Positions 30,113 to 41,819 of a stretch of DNA of 44,293 bases are shown one piece after another; within the stretch, counting starts at the first letter, position 1, and every line of letters starts with the position of its first letter. The DNA comes from Prorocentrum cordatum (taxonomy: Eukaryota; Sar; Dinophyceae; Prorocentrales; Prorocentraceae), in NCBI GenBank assembly GCA_963575745.1, contig CAUYUJ010019337.1, positions 217,501 through 261,793 on the forward strand, given 5' to 3'. Below the pieces are notes generated by a model that was given only the letters and a program-made list of their open reading frames with translations, was not told where the DNA came from and made no database searches. Position numbers and translations under genes: made by a program.

Positions 30113-31971
30113 CTGCTGGCCTACCTGCACTCCAACCGCCTCCGACCTGAAGCCAACACTGGACGAGCGCATTCTGCGCCTGGCGACCCTCTGAGCCCCT
30201 TCCGACCCGAGAACAAAAGCGTCTCGTTCAGAGGTCATTCCGTTCTGCTCCGTGCTCGCTGGAATTGAGTCTTCGATCTCTCTCCGCTGCACCCCGCGTT
30301 CCACCTCTTTGTGTTTCCGCCTCCTGCTGCTGCTGGCCTAAGCCTCACATGCATTGTGCGTCTCTCTAGGTCCGGCCCAAGGCGACCCCAAGACGCTCAG
30401 TCAACAGCTCTCGCCATGGCCCTCCCAAAACTGCCCCAAAGACACTCCAAGATGGCCCGTGGGGGCTCCCAACGGGCTCCCAAAGGGCCCGGAGAAGCTC
30501 CCAAAGAACCCTGCAGCAAACTCTTGGGAGGCCCCTACCCTTCGATGTCACACGAGGTGGCCATCTGGGCCGTGGCAAGATCAGACACCGCACACTTTGG
30601 CCTTCTCTCCGATGTGTGGTGAGCGGAAGACAAGCGGAACACGCGAAACGAAACTGATAGAAACATGGCTGACACCACGCAACATTTGCGAAACGGAAGC
30701 GGCCGACGCGGGTTATTTCTTTCGGGGAGAGACGGTTCGGTTTGAAAATGTTTGGAATGTTTGAAACATTGAAAGGTCTATCAATCTGGAGGGCCCAGAC
30801 TGACACGTTGAACGATTGAAAGTCTTTCAATCCGGAGGGTATGGATTGGAATACTGAAAGATCTTTCAGTCTGGAAGGTCTGTATCAAAATTCTGAAATA
30901 TGTGAACATGCATCAGACCATAAAATCAAAATTTAAATGCTCAAATGTTGAAGGATCTTTCAATCTGGAGGGCCCAGATTGAAAGATCGCAAGACGAACC
31001 GTCTTTCATTCTTTCATCCTTTCAGTCCGTCACCGCGCCCTGAGGCATTAAGAACATGCCGAAACGCTCTTGCACTTTCCAGTCGGGGATCTCTGGATTG
31101 CAAGTTCTTGCGGACTTCAATCTTTCAAACCAGAGCCTCCAGATTTTTTTGCACCCTTCAGATTGAGACATCTTTCAAACATTCAATATTTGACTCATAG
31201 GCCCTCCTATTGTGATATTATTCAACTTTGAAGTTTCCTGTCGGTGCACAAAGACACACACGTTACTCTACGAATCATTCAATTTTTTTTTTTGAATCCG
31301 CGCCGACAGAATCCAAACTCTATCAGTCTTGCAAGTCTTTCGATCTTCCAATCCCTGCCCAGACCCCTCTGCAACAAGCAAACCGACGCGAGGATGTCAC
31401 AGAAGCGGGAGCATCATTACCCGAGGCGATGGGCTTCCCGCCCGCTTCCTGCAATATCCGCCGCACCCAACGAAAAGCAAGCCGCACGTGCTCTGCCCCA
31501 ACAAGGGCACCTGCTTGACTGAGCAGTCCAGAGGCCGACTGGTGAGCAGGTCCTGACCCGCACCGCCTTCTTGGGGGGCACAGGGGGGCTCTCCCACCCA
31601 GCCCGAAGACCCCACGCTGCATCTCGTTCACCCCGAAAGCGGATTTTGCGCTCCCGCACCCTCCCATCTCTTACTTTAGTAGTGGAAACAATTGGTGCTC
31701 AACATGTTTGGTCTTTACAAGCTCTGCGTGGCGACGCCCCCGTCGCCACGCGTGCCCTCTGCGTGCCTGCGGGGGCGCCGCCACATAGAAGTACTGGAGA
31801 CCGAGCATTTGGGGCGTGGCTACGCACGCCCTCTGCGTGGCTGTGACCATTTGTTAAAACCCCAAAACCAATTAAATTCAGGAATAGAGTACCCGTTCCT
31901 TTTTTTGTTGCCCGAGACGCGCGCTGCCTCTGGGATCCGCTGGCCCGCCATGTCACGCGTGCGGGCTGTGC
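30113..31971. other. Gene-free region downstream of RPL4
   Basis: It contains a short CCAAG-rich repeat (30425-30510), four diverged units around AAAGATCTTTCAATCTGGAG between 30765 and 30990, and unremarkable sequence to 31971. The last units form a perfect 15-bp hairpin (30954-30968 with 30974-30988). This part is AT-richer than the rest of the window. No coding exon was recognised. Confidence 0.5.
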
Positions 31972-34900
31972 TCACTCCTCGTCCTCGCCGGCGCCCTCCT
32001 CCTCCTCGTCCTCCTTCTTCTTCTGCGCCTCCGCGGCCTTGTCCATGAAGGCCTGCATGAGCGTCTTGTAATACGTCGTGTCGCCCTTCTTGCATTCCTT
32101 GCCGTGAGCCTTTGCTGCTGCGAGGCGGGCCTTTTTCTTCTCCTGCACCAGCCCCTGCTCTGGGGTGCCCTTCTCGTGGCTCTTGGCCCTCAGGGCCCGC
32201 TTGTGCAGCACACCAGGGTTCAGCTTGGCCATGATCGCGGAGTTCTTCAGCGGGTTCTTCTTGACGGCGAACCTCTTGGGGGCCTCCAGCTTCGGCTTCA
32301 GGACGGACTGCACCTCGGTGCTGTTGATGATGCGCGCCACGTCTGCGTTCTCCATCTGCGCCCGCGGGATCGTGTAGCCCTTCTTCTGCGAGGCCGTGGT
32401 GAAGCTGCCGTACATCTCGTCGAGCTTCTTCATGGCGCCCTCGGTGTAGATCAGAAAGCGGCCAAAATTGCCACCCGGCGCAAGCTTGAGCAAATTCATC
32501 CGGGTCACGCACATCGTCTCCACGCCCGGGATGTTGCGCATGGCACGGACGATGCCGTTGTCCTCCTCGTAGATCACGAGCGGGCCCTTGCGCATCGTGT
32601 ACCTGCGATTGCGCATCTTGCCCTTGCCAGCACGGACCTTCTTCGAGTCGGCGATCCTCTGAAGCTCCTCCTCGCATCCGAGCTTGTTCAGCAGCTCCAC
32701 TGCCTGCTTGGTCTTCTGCATGGACTCCGCCGCGGAGGACACCACCAGGGGCAGCTCCGAGACGGCTCCGATCCTGTGGCCGCGGGCCATGACGAGCGGG
32801 GGAAGCGAGCTCGCGGCCAGGCACGTGGCGACGGCGTGGCGCTTCTGCGTGACGTTCACGCGGCGGTGCCAGCGGCGCCAGATCTTGGTGGGGCAGAACA
32901 TGCCTCCGCCGCGCGCCTGGTTGGCAAAAGGGAGCAGGAGGAGGAGGAGGAGTAGGAGGAGGAGGAGGGTCAGAATGTACTCAACACGTTCTGCTGATGC
33001 TGCAGTACATTCTCCCGTCCCCCTGCCCTTCTCGTACTCACGCGCGTGCTTCCCCTCACCTCGGCGGGCACCCACCGGAAAGGCCAGAGGCCCACGGACC
33101 TGCGCGGAGAGAAGCCTGTCCTGAGATGGAGCCAACGTTTGAGTCAAGGTCCGACCGCGTCGCATTGTAGCATCACTGGGTTTGGGATGGAACCGCCTCA
33201 ATGTAGCTGCCAACGTCTCCAAAAGATGTGTGCACGACGCCAAAGAAGGAACATGACTTTGAAACATCACTGCTTTGCATCCGTGCACAAGCTCGAACGT
33301 TGAGTCTGTATGATGACCAATCACAATTAGGGGCATCTCCGACAACATGCCAATGCTGAAAAGAAACTGCCCCATACCGCTAGATCTAATTGAATATGCC
33401 GGATTACAGACCATGCAATAAAGACGCCTCATGAAGCAGATGTTGAACAGGGGGCGCCCTCCATCTGTCCAACCGTTGGGTACAAGCAATGCGAATGATA
33501 AGGATGTGCACTTTTCCAGCGGGGCGCGGCCAGTGAAAGTGGCCAAGGACGGGCCGAAAAAGAAAAGTGCAATGGCGACCTTGGTTGACTGTATCTTGAG
33601 CCTCACGACCACATCATTCCCCAGACAATGCCTGCGCTTGCAACTTCTTGCTTGGCTTCGAAGATAATGGCCCTCTGCGTCGCGATCGGCCGTTGGCGCG
33701 CTCTGGCGCCCCGAATATGGGAGGCCTGGAAATGGGCACCAACACCAAGACAGAGGGCTGCCTTCACAGGGGGGAGGTGATCCTAGATTTCGGTGTTGGT
33801 GGTAATGTTTCGGCCACCTTGGAAGCCAGAACATTACCACCATCACCGAGATCGGGATCTTCCTCCCTCGGTGGAGGAACACCGCCGATCTTGGTGTTGG
33901 TGTCAACCTCTAGGCCTGCGAGAATAGATGGCCGGTGCCCTTGTGGTGTCGATGGCTGGTGCTCTGCCTGGCACGGTGTGCCGCCGTCGGCCGTTGGCGC
34001 CCAGTGCTCTGGGCCCAGCGCCGCACGGCGTCCCGTGGTCGGTCTGGGTCGGGCGAACGGGGGGGATATAAAACGACGCGAAGATCGGAACAAAATCGGG
34101 TCGGGATAACTCGAAATCTCTGAGAATCGGCGGGTTTGGAGGATGTATTGGGCGCCGCGGCCGCTCCAGAGCGCTCCGGAACGCTCTGAGAGCGCTCCGG
34201 AACGCTCTGGAGCGATCTATCCCGATCCTAGCCCTGTTTTAGGATAGCAAAGGGGGGGCTTGAGAATCCGCTCGCGTGGCTGAGTTTCCCGGCGCCTCCC
34301 GGCGCCGGAGGCGGCCATGTCTCGAGGAAGGGGCCCCTCGGCGAGGCCGAAGCCAGCTGCATGCAGCAAAAATTTCGTACCCCCCCCCTTTCCCATCCCT
34401 CCTCCTCCTCCTCCTCCTCCTCCTCCTCCCTCCTCCTCCTCTTCCTCCTCCTCTCCGCCCTCCTCCTCCTCCTCCTCCTCCTCCTCCTCCGCCTCCTCCT
34501 CCTCCTCCATTTCCTCCTCCTCCTCCTCCTCCTCCGGCCCGATCGGTGCCCTGGCCGGCCCTGTGGGTCGTGCTCCGCCGCCGGCGCGAGCCGGTGCTCC
34601 GCGTGTGGGGTGCCGTGGGGCTTCCCCTGCGGCCGGTGGCGCCGGCCCGGCCCCGTGGGCGCGTGCTGGCCGTGGGCGCGCTGGTGCTCCCCGTGGGCGG
34701 CGGCCCGTGCACGGTGCTCTCTGGCGTGCAGTGGTCGGGGCCTGTGGCTGCTGCGCTGTGGGCCTCACGGTCGGTGCCCCATGGTGCCCCCCAGAGTACA
34801 TGGACAATGTATTCAAGCCCAATGCAGACGTGAAGGGAATGCTGGTGCCCCCCCCCTGCCCCCCACTTCGATGTTGAGATCGGTATGGGTGTTGCTTTGG

Positions 34901-36500
34901 GGGTTCGGATATCATTGTCCACCCAAGCCGCCCCTTCAGTGCCACATCTCCCCAATATTAATTTGGGGGTCCGGGGGGCATCTTGTGTCGCAAGGTTCGG
35001 ATATATTGTCCATGTACGGTATCGGCCACGTGCAGAGGGGGGTAGGGGGAGGGGGGGCGCTTCTTAGAGACACCCCTGCTTCTGAGAAGGCGCGGGCCTT
35101 CTCTATAGATGTAAGGCCGGCGCCTTCTAAGGAGCAACCTCCGTCCAAGAAGCCTTCCCCTCTCCCCCTACAACTTGTGCGCACCGCCAGCCATAGTGGG
35201 TGTCCTCAGGATTGCAAAAAACCAGCCCATGGGAGTCCGCGTGCCGGCAACACGTCGAGAAATCTCGAATGGTGGACCATGTTTTGAGAAAATGCCCCCC
35301 GCCACCCCGTGTGGCCGTTGGAAATCACAAGCCCCATGGCCACCACAGAAGTATGAGGACCTCTCAACCTGTGTGAATGCTCAAGATGTGCGCCGCTCGG
35401 AGGCGAGAAGCACATCGTGGAAACTGGTCGCCCTCCATCCGTGAAAATTTTGGAAATTCTTAAGACGAGTGCGCGCGGCTCTACCACGAGACCGCCGTGG
35501 TGCGGTCTCGAGCGAAACGCTGTCGCCGCCCTCTCACTCGTACCGCCCTACCGACTCGTCTTTTCGTTCGGCAGCTGATGCGGCAAGTTCGTGTCGTGCC
35601 GACTTCGGCGCTGATTTCTGACACCGTGGAGATCTCTCAACCTTGGACGATCGGCCGTTTCTGACACGTCAGATCGCTCAAAATCGACCGATTCTGGGTC
35701 GCCGGCGGCGTTCATCGTCGAACGCCGGCGGCGGGGTCGTCGCCGGCCGACACAAGGCAAACATACCGTGCATCCTGTGAAAGCAGCGGAGATGGGGAAG
35801 CCAGAAGGTGCCGATACCGCTGCTCCCTGGACCTCCCCCGGGGTGCGTCCTGGCCCGAAGTTCCAGGGCCATCGAGCGGTGGCGACGAGGGCCTCCCAGG
35901 AGGCCGAGACAAGCGCAAACGAGGCAAGGGCAGCGGTATGTGGAGAGCTCTCCGCCCTCCTCCTCCTCCTCCTCCTCCTCCTCCTCCGAGGAGGAGGAGG
36001 AGGAGGAGGAGGAGGAGGAGGAGGAGGAGGAGACGAGCGCGCCTGGTTGCCGAACGCCGCCTGGCCGGCACGGTGCGTGCCGCCGCCCGGGGCTCGCGGG
36101 ATGCGCGCCACGGCGCGGCCGGTGCCCCAAGACTCGGCGGCGGTCTCGTAGCCGGCCCTCGGGGTCACGGCGTAGGCCTGGCGCTTGTTCTTGGAGACCT
36201 AGAGGGAAAAGAACTATGCACATGCACCGATCCTCGTCCTTGTCCTCCTCCTCCTCCTCCTCCTCCTTCTCCTCCTCCTCCTCCTCCTCCTCCTCCTCCT
36301 CCTTCTCCTCCTCCTCCCAGGGCCTTGCCAGGATCGGTGCATGTGCATAGTTCTCTTCGCCCGGAGACCGCCGTGTGGATGTAGCGCACGAGGTCGGGGC
36401 GCAGCGGCGACGTCAGCACGCTGGGCAGGGGCACCGTGCCCGCCTTCGCGGAGGGGTCCTCGGAGCTGTAGACGGAGACGACGGGCCTCGCCGTGGCCAT
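31972..36500 (-). CDS. RPL4: 60S ribosomal protein L4 (uL4), complete, 3 exons
   Basis: The inferred CDS is complement(join(31972-32916, 36043-36198, 36369-36500)), 410 codons plus stop, close to the usual eukaryotic length of 400-430. Exon 1 (44 codons) begins [12 protein letters not shown] and ends VRYIHTA. Exon 2 (52 codons) starts [11 protein letters not shown] and contains [14 protein letters not shown] and [15 protein letters not shown], the internal loop region that reaches into the exit tunnel. Exon 3 has [48 protein letters not shown] and KNPLKN, and ends in an acidic tail. Phases match at both junctions. Intron 1 (170 bp, GT-AG) is a TIR element; intron 2 (3126 bp) is GC-AG with CAACCAGGCGCGC at both ends. 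As a core large-subunit protein it should be highly expressed. No promoter was recognised. Confidence 0.96.
33720..33925. repeat. Nested fold-back in RPL4 intron 2
   Basis: The outer arms share GGCACCAACACCAAGA and its inverse TCTTGGTGTTGGTGTC with AGGCCT at the ends. The inner arms pair TTCGGTGTTGGTGGTAATG with CATTACCACCATCACCGAG. Confidence 0.65.
34243..34542 (+). mobile_element. Introner-family 1 copy with internal CTC expansion
   Basis: It matches 4555-4749 and 42812-43007 from GATAGCAAAGGGGGGG through the GGCGCCTCCCGGCGCC palindrome and CAGCTGCATGCAGC to CCCCCCTTTCCCATCC. It then runs into about 135 bp of CTC repeat before GGCCCGA. The left terminal inverted repeat is truncated and no TSD is visible. 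It lies within RPL4 intron 2. Confidence 0.75.
35959..36034. repeat. Perfect (CTC)n-(GGA)n palindrome at RPL4 intron 2 donor
   Basis: About twelve CTC triplets run directly into a similar number of GGA triplets through CTCCGAGGAG. In the pre-mRNA this could form a long hairpin starting a few bases after the 5' splice site. Confidence 0.85.
36199..36368 (-). mobile_element. RPL4 intron 1 = introner-family 2 element with TSD GGTCTCC
   Basis: On the minus strand the intron reads GCG|GTCTCCGGGCGAAG ... TTTTCCCTCTAG|GTCTCC. GGTCTCC is duplicated at the edges. GAACTATGCACATGCACC and its inverse form the arms, and the same arms bound the intergenic element at 8823-8989. The right arm end supplies a pyrimidine tract and AG; the duplicated target supplies GT. 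The loop holds about 85 bp of CTC/GGA microsatellite. Splicing gives H-T-A-V-S-K-N in frame. Confidence 0.93.
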
Positions 36501-39500
36501 GTTTCTCCTACCTCTGGCAGCGAGGCACGGGTGACCGTGGGTCGACCGCAGCTCTGAGCCTAAACCTTGGCCGAAATGGATACGCGGGCGCTGCAGTGGA
36601 TACTGGAATGGGCGCGCGGTCAATGAGGCTTCAGCCGGTGTGGAGAGTGCTTCGCCAAGAGCCCCGACATTTCGTCTCGACCGCGGCCACATTGCCTGAC
36701 GACCGCTAAGCTAACAATCGGAAATCATGCATCACATAATGCAGTCGGATTCGGCAATGCAGGCAAGCATCAAGCTATTGGACCCTCAAATGGGCCCCAC
36801 CCAGGAGGGGTAGGATGATGCAGGGACTTCCCACGAAGGATACAAGGATGTCCAAGGAAACCTGGCCATGCTTGTTACTTGCTCAGACTGTACCAGCACG
36901 CAATTCATGAAACCATCCAGTCCTCTCGAGCATCCTAAGGTGTGGTGCCTGCGGCGCATCTAAAGCGCTCACCTTACAGATGCCACTTTTCGTTTCCTGT
37001 CTCTATCGGGGAACTAATGCTGGGAAGTGGAGGTTGGCCAGCAGGCACACTAGCATGCAGACGCAAGTACCTATCTGCATCTAATGCTCGCGTTAATCAT
37101 ATAGGTCTGCACTACCACTCGCAGGACGCATCACACGCTATGCGAATGGACGTCACTTTCATATTGGCGTCCGTGTCTTCTAGGCTTACCTCAACACTTG
37201 ACATTTGCATCCAGACGTGCCTGCATCGGTGTCAACTTCCCGTGCGATTTAGGATCGCGCCACATCTGTGCGAGGCCCTCATAAGATTCCCCGTCCTAAA
37301 CGGCGACGCCGACCTGCCGAGGACTGCGTGGCGGTCTGCATCCAGACGTGACGCTGCGGTGCTTTCCTTCCGAGACATCTCCCAACCATCGACGCTGGCG
37401 GACTTGTTGGTCGGCCTGGGCAACCCGCACGAGTCTTGCACGAGAAGTGGCCAGCTGCCAAAACGCGTAGATTGGACGCCCCCTGAATCACAAGATTGCG
37501 ACCGCCGAGGTATTCACGAATTCACGAATCGCCAGCGACGTCGAATGGAAGAATTCGGGGTCCAAACTTCGCCGCGTTGCCGATGCGTCGGCCATGCGGT
37601 GCGATTTCGGGACTCCATGTGCTCCAACCTCTAACCGCATGCAAGAAGCCCGCGAACCTTGCTTGACATCCAAAGTCATGGAAAATCGCGACTGGGTTTC
37701 CCGATCCCGGATTTCTCGAGCTGAATTGATCCGGCAAAGCCCACCACCACAAAACCGTGCACCTGAGAGGACACAAGAGCATCTGCAAAAACGAGGTGTG
37801 CCCATCGGCACGCTCGCGGGAGAGCGGAAACTGTGCCGACACGCGCGCTTGCTATGGCTTGGGAAGGGGGGGGAGGGAGAGAGGGGGAGGGAGGAGAGGG
37901 GAAGGGAGGGGTGGATGCACCGTATTTGGCCTCTTTCTGCTGCCCACCTTTTTTGTCTGTCTTTGCCCGCAGCGCCCGCCACCTGCTTAATGTGTTTTCT
38001 TCTTCGCCTAAGTCGGCGATTACATCGGCCCAGTGAATGTCCCCTGAATTTTCGTCACCTCACTCTCTCGCGGAAACGACGGAAATAAAACGAGGCGGAA
38101 GACGGCGGAAGGCCGCTGGAAGGCTTGCGGAAGACAGCAGAAGTAAATGACGCCCCGTCCGAACCCCCCTACGCCCCGTAGGACCCTAGCAATGTAGTCT
38201 TCTGCCGTGGGCTGGGCGGGATCCTGCCTAACTTACTCTCCTTTAATTTTATACTCTAGTTCAACCAGACTAAAATCGCACCCATTAGAAATAGGATAAA
38301 CACATATCCCGGGTCGTTCACGGATCCCGCCATGTTGGGATCGGCTCGAAATAAGATGGGGCTCCGAAGTTGCAGCATCCCTGGCATGTCAGGGGCGTTT
38401 TGAGGTCATCTTGAGATCATATCTCGGTCATGCTTGGATCGCGCAGCCGTCGCGTGTTCATTCTGGGGCCACCCTATGCGCGCGTGGATCCATCTTGTTG
38501 CCATCGGGCCATCTCGGCGTCACTAGTGGATCATGTGTTAGGTCATCTTCGCGTCGGCCTGAGACGGTCAAGACTCCATGGCGGGATCGTGTTGGGGTGG
38601 CGTCGTCCCAGGGTCGTCTGGACGTTATCGCCTGTGGCCTCAGGCCCTCTTGGAACCATGTTGTAGCCATGGGGACGTCTTGGGATCTCGCGCGTGCGAG
38701 CGCTGAGCACGCGCGCACGACAACTCATCTCGCCGATGGGTGTACACACGTCTCCTTCTTGTTACGAGTTTCCAAAGGAACCTTTGTTAGAGCCACGCAT
38801 TTTTTGCACGCCACGAATGACGCAACGATCTCCGACCTATGTCTGCGCAACGTCAAAAATGGGAGGGGTGGGAGGAGGTCCAACAAACAGTGGAACCGCC
38901 ATCTCACGTGTTGTGCAAGCTTTTGCACTGGCAGAGCCCCCGGGCCCCAAACTTGGCCTGACCTTCGGCTATATTCTTCCAGCGGCGGCCAGCTGTCGTG
39001 GCCCTCCTCAATTCCGACCACCCCGGACGCCCAAGAGCCCCCCCAAACGGCCCCAAAGAGGTCCAGTACGGTTCCAAGACGGCCCGAGAGCGCTCAAGAC
39101 GGACTCATATGGCTATGCGACAGTTCAAGAGACTCCCAAAACGCACAGATAGGCTCCACAATAGCTTCTAGACGGTGCAAGAGGCCCCACCAAGACGCCC
39201 ACGAAGAGCCCCCAGAGAACGCCAAACAAAGCCAAACCGTTCCATTCCTTAGGGGGACCGCGCATCTCTCAGCCATGCTCGGTTTTTCGTGTTCCACGGC
39301 TCCAGATGTGTTCAAGAAGCCTCCCTAATCGCCCCAAAACGGATTTAGAGGCCCCGCAAAGCCTCAAGAGGGCCCCCCAAACAGCCCCAGAAACCCCTAC
39401 GACGGCTCAAGATAACCCCAAGACGGCCCAAGAGAGCCCCGAGACGGCCAAGGCGGCCCCAAGAGGCTTTGAAGAGAACCCCAAAGCAGCCCCAAAACGC

Positions 39501-40100
39501 CCCCAGCAAAGCCCCACAACGGCCAGAGACCCCCGAGACAGCCCGCAGGGGCCTCAAAACGTCTCAAAAGGGCCCCAAGACGGTCCAGAAAGGCCTCTAA
39601 GAACGTCTGGAAGCGCCCAATAACAGGGACTCGCCTCCCACTCCGTTCGTGCTTCCCTCTTCTGTGCTCACGACTGCTCCAGAAGCTAGGGCCCCAACGG
39701 GTCGGCCAGGGTTGGGGCGCAGCCAAAATGGCGCGGGGGTCGTACCAGGATGTGGCCAGAGCGGGAGCCAGGCAGTAAACTGCGTCAGCTGCCAGGGTGG
39801 ATCATGCTGGCCCTAAACTGGTGCGTAGGGTGGCGCCACCAAAGTCGCACACCAAGACTCCTGAAGGGAGTACTGATCCTGCAAACGACTGGTGGGGATA
39901 CTTTTTTGATTAGCGGCCCGCAAGGAAAAGTCCAGAGGGCGTGAGTACCGAGGCTGGGGCACAGCGCAAGATAAGGATCAGCGAAGCGCAGGCACGACGC
40001 AGGCACGACTGGTGGGGATACGCGAAGCGTCAACAATTGAAGCAGCGGTAGCGTCGGCAAGATACCAACCTCACAAGGACCTCTACCTGAACTCTGCTAC
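36501..40100. other. Region upstream of RPL4 without a recognised gene
   Basis: 36501-38400 is mostly unique sequence with one inverted dispersed-repeat fragment (about 37560-37790) and a G-rich run (37863-37910). 38400-39000 has weak internal repetition. From about 39030 to 39600 a CCAAGACGGC decamer repeat dominates. The long plus-strand open frame at 38411-39328 crosses this repeat and shows no domain. Confidence 0.5.
39030..39600 (+). repeat. CCAAGACGGC-type decamer repeats
   Basis: Consecutive 10-11 bp variants (CCAAGACGGC, CCAAGAGAGC, CCGAGACGGC, CCCAAGAGGC) fill much of the interval. The same wording occurs at 11620-11690, 26810-26890, 30425-30510 and, inverted, within 700-830. Confidence 0.6.
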
Positions 40101-40374
40101 ACGCTGACTCAGAACGGAACAGGTTCAGACAATAGGGAGAGATAAGAAAGAGTACGAAGGGGAACAGCAACGACTCGAGTGGGTTGGGTGAACTTCACTG
40201 GGCCTGTGTTGCAATATGCTTGTGGTCTGCGTGCCGAGGAGGGCCGGGAAGCGCCCGTCCTGATGGAGCCGAAGAACAGCTCGAGCATCGGGTCCAAACT
40301 CATGTCGTGCTGGCCGGCGAGGTCGCAGCGACAGGGGAGGAATAGAGGGAGGAGAAAGTGGATGGGGGCAATTC

Positions 40375-40481
40375 TCTCTCTCTCTCTCTCAATCTCTCTG
40401 TCTCTGTCTCTGTCTGTCCGCCTGCCTGTTGTCTGTCTGTCTGTCTGCCTGCCTGCCTGCCTGTCTGTCTGTCTGTCTGCC

Positions 40482-40528
<47 letters not shown>

Positions 40529-40545
40529 GTCTGTCTGTCTGTCTC
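40375..40545 (+). repeat. (CT)n then (CTGT/CTGC)n microsatellite
   Basis: CT dinucleotides (40375-40405) followed by about 120 bp of CTGT and CTGC tetranucleotides. Confidence 0.93.
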
Positions 40546-40639
40546 GATCTAAGCCCAAGAGGCAGTTGGGAGGAATCGGCTCTGAGTAGTGGGGGAAGCA
40601 CGCTTCCTCCTCCCCCTCCCTCTCTTGCCTCTGTTTCAG

Positions 40640-40965
40640 CTCACGAGCGGCGAGCGTATCCATATCCGCGCCTTCGCGGTCTGGATTCCAGGGCGGGATC
40701 CCAAGGATACGCGGTCGCACGGGTACGTTCAACTCGGGGTCTTCGCGAAAAAGCGCCCCGTATTTGCGGGGCCGCGGCCCAGCGGCCAGGCCCGCGAGGC
40801 CGCGGATGCAGAGATGCTCTTCGCCACGACCAGCTGCCAGCCAGCGATGGCCGGTGTGGCACCTGCGCTGGGGCGCGGCCCCGCGACGAGACAGTTCTGG
40901 TCGTCCGAGGCCGACTCCAGGAGCAAGAGGACGAGGCCCCTGTATCGGTGTATGGCCTGAGGTGA
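40640..40965. CDS. Candidate coding segment, strand ambiguous
   Basis: On plus, a strong acceptor (TTGCCTCTGTTTCAG, ending at 40639) opens a frame LTSGERIHIRAFAVWIPGRD to a stop at 40965 with GC-rich third positions. On minus, CTTTCACCTCAG near 40960 opens AIHRYRGLVLLLLESASDDQ, and another minus frame reads KYGALFREDPELNVPVRPRI. The rest of the window favours minus, the acceptor favours plus. A further minus segment at about 40220-40330 (HDMSLDPMLELFFGSIRTGA) could belong to the same gene. No family was recognised. Confidence 0.3.
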
Positions 40966-41819
40966 AAGATCACTCGGCACAATTTCGTGCTCTTTTCAGC
41001 CCGTAGAATAAAACTGCCACGGATGGGGGAACTACGCCGCAGATGCTCACCGCCCTGTGTGAACTCAGGCCGCCTTCTTTTCTCTGCCTCTCACTTCCTC
41101 CTCCTCCTCCTCCTCCTCCTGCATGTGTCGTCGGTTGCCTGACTGGCGTCTGACTGTCTTGTACCACCTGGCGCCCGAAGACATATAATATGTTGTCCGT
41201 GCAGCCTCGTGCTTCCGTCGGTATCGGAAGGAGGAGGAGGAGGCATAAACTCTGCCCAGACCCCTTGAGTCGCTGCCTCAGATACGCTGACGGCACTTGC
41301 ACGCCTCCACCCAATACCCGACCTATGCAGAAATTTCCGTTGTCGTTCTGCCTCGTTCTGTCTGCGTTCCGCCTCTGCTACAAAACGACATCAAAACGAG
41401 AGCGGTCCACGAAATCGCTAAACCACCGTTTAGGTCGAACCCTGCCTAGGAGGGGGATGATGATTATGGTGATGCTGATGATGAGGATGAGAATGAGGAG
41501 GAGCACCGATGGAAACCCAAGACGCACCAACGATATTGCAATAAGCCTCCCTTCAAATTCCCTCTCCGTAAGTCCCCTAAACCTGTATTTTCGTTGTGGG
41601 AAGTAAAACAACGGTGTTTCTTGAATTGTGCCGAATCGCCGTTCCTGGGACTTTGACGCTGCGGATCAATGTTACTGTTGCGTCCTGGCAACTCTCGATC
41701 GCGTCGGAGCAGCATCCCTGGGATTTCAACACCGTGAATCAATTTTACTATGGATTTCGGATATTCCCAAACCTTAGGAAAACGCCATGCTTGGGACTTC
41801 GACCGCACGAACCCTTGAA

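Larger units (their letters stand above)
32917..36042 (-). other. RPL4 intron 2 (3126 bp, GC-AG) and its contents
   Basis: The donor is CAACCAG|GCGCGC and the acceptor CCAACCAG|GCGCGC, a 13-nt repeat across the junctions. A CTC-type pyrimidine tract (GGA on plus at 32937-32969) precedes the acceptor. Inside are a fold-back at 33720-33925, a palindromic GAGCGCTCCGGAACGCTC cluster (34150-34215), an introner-family 1 copy with CTC expansion (34243-34542), an inverted ~80-bp satellite fragment (35390-35475), and a (CTC)n-(GGA)n palindrome just behind the donor (35959-36034). Confidence 0.85.

Noticed and set aside
38411-39328. 305-codon plus-strand open frame
   Set aside because: Its right half is the CCAAGACGGC repeat and its codon use is unlike RPL4 or the kinases.
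39715-39740. GCCATTTTGGCT on the minus strand, resembling part of the dinoflagellate spliced leader
   Set aside because: Only 12 palindromic bases match and the expected CTCAAG end is absent; likely chance.
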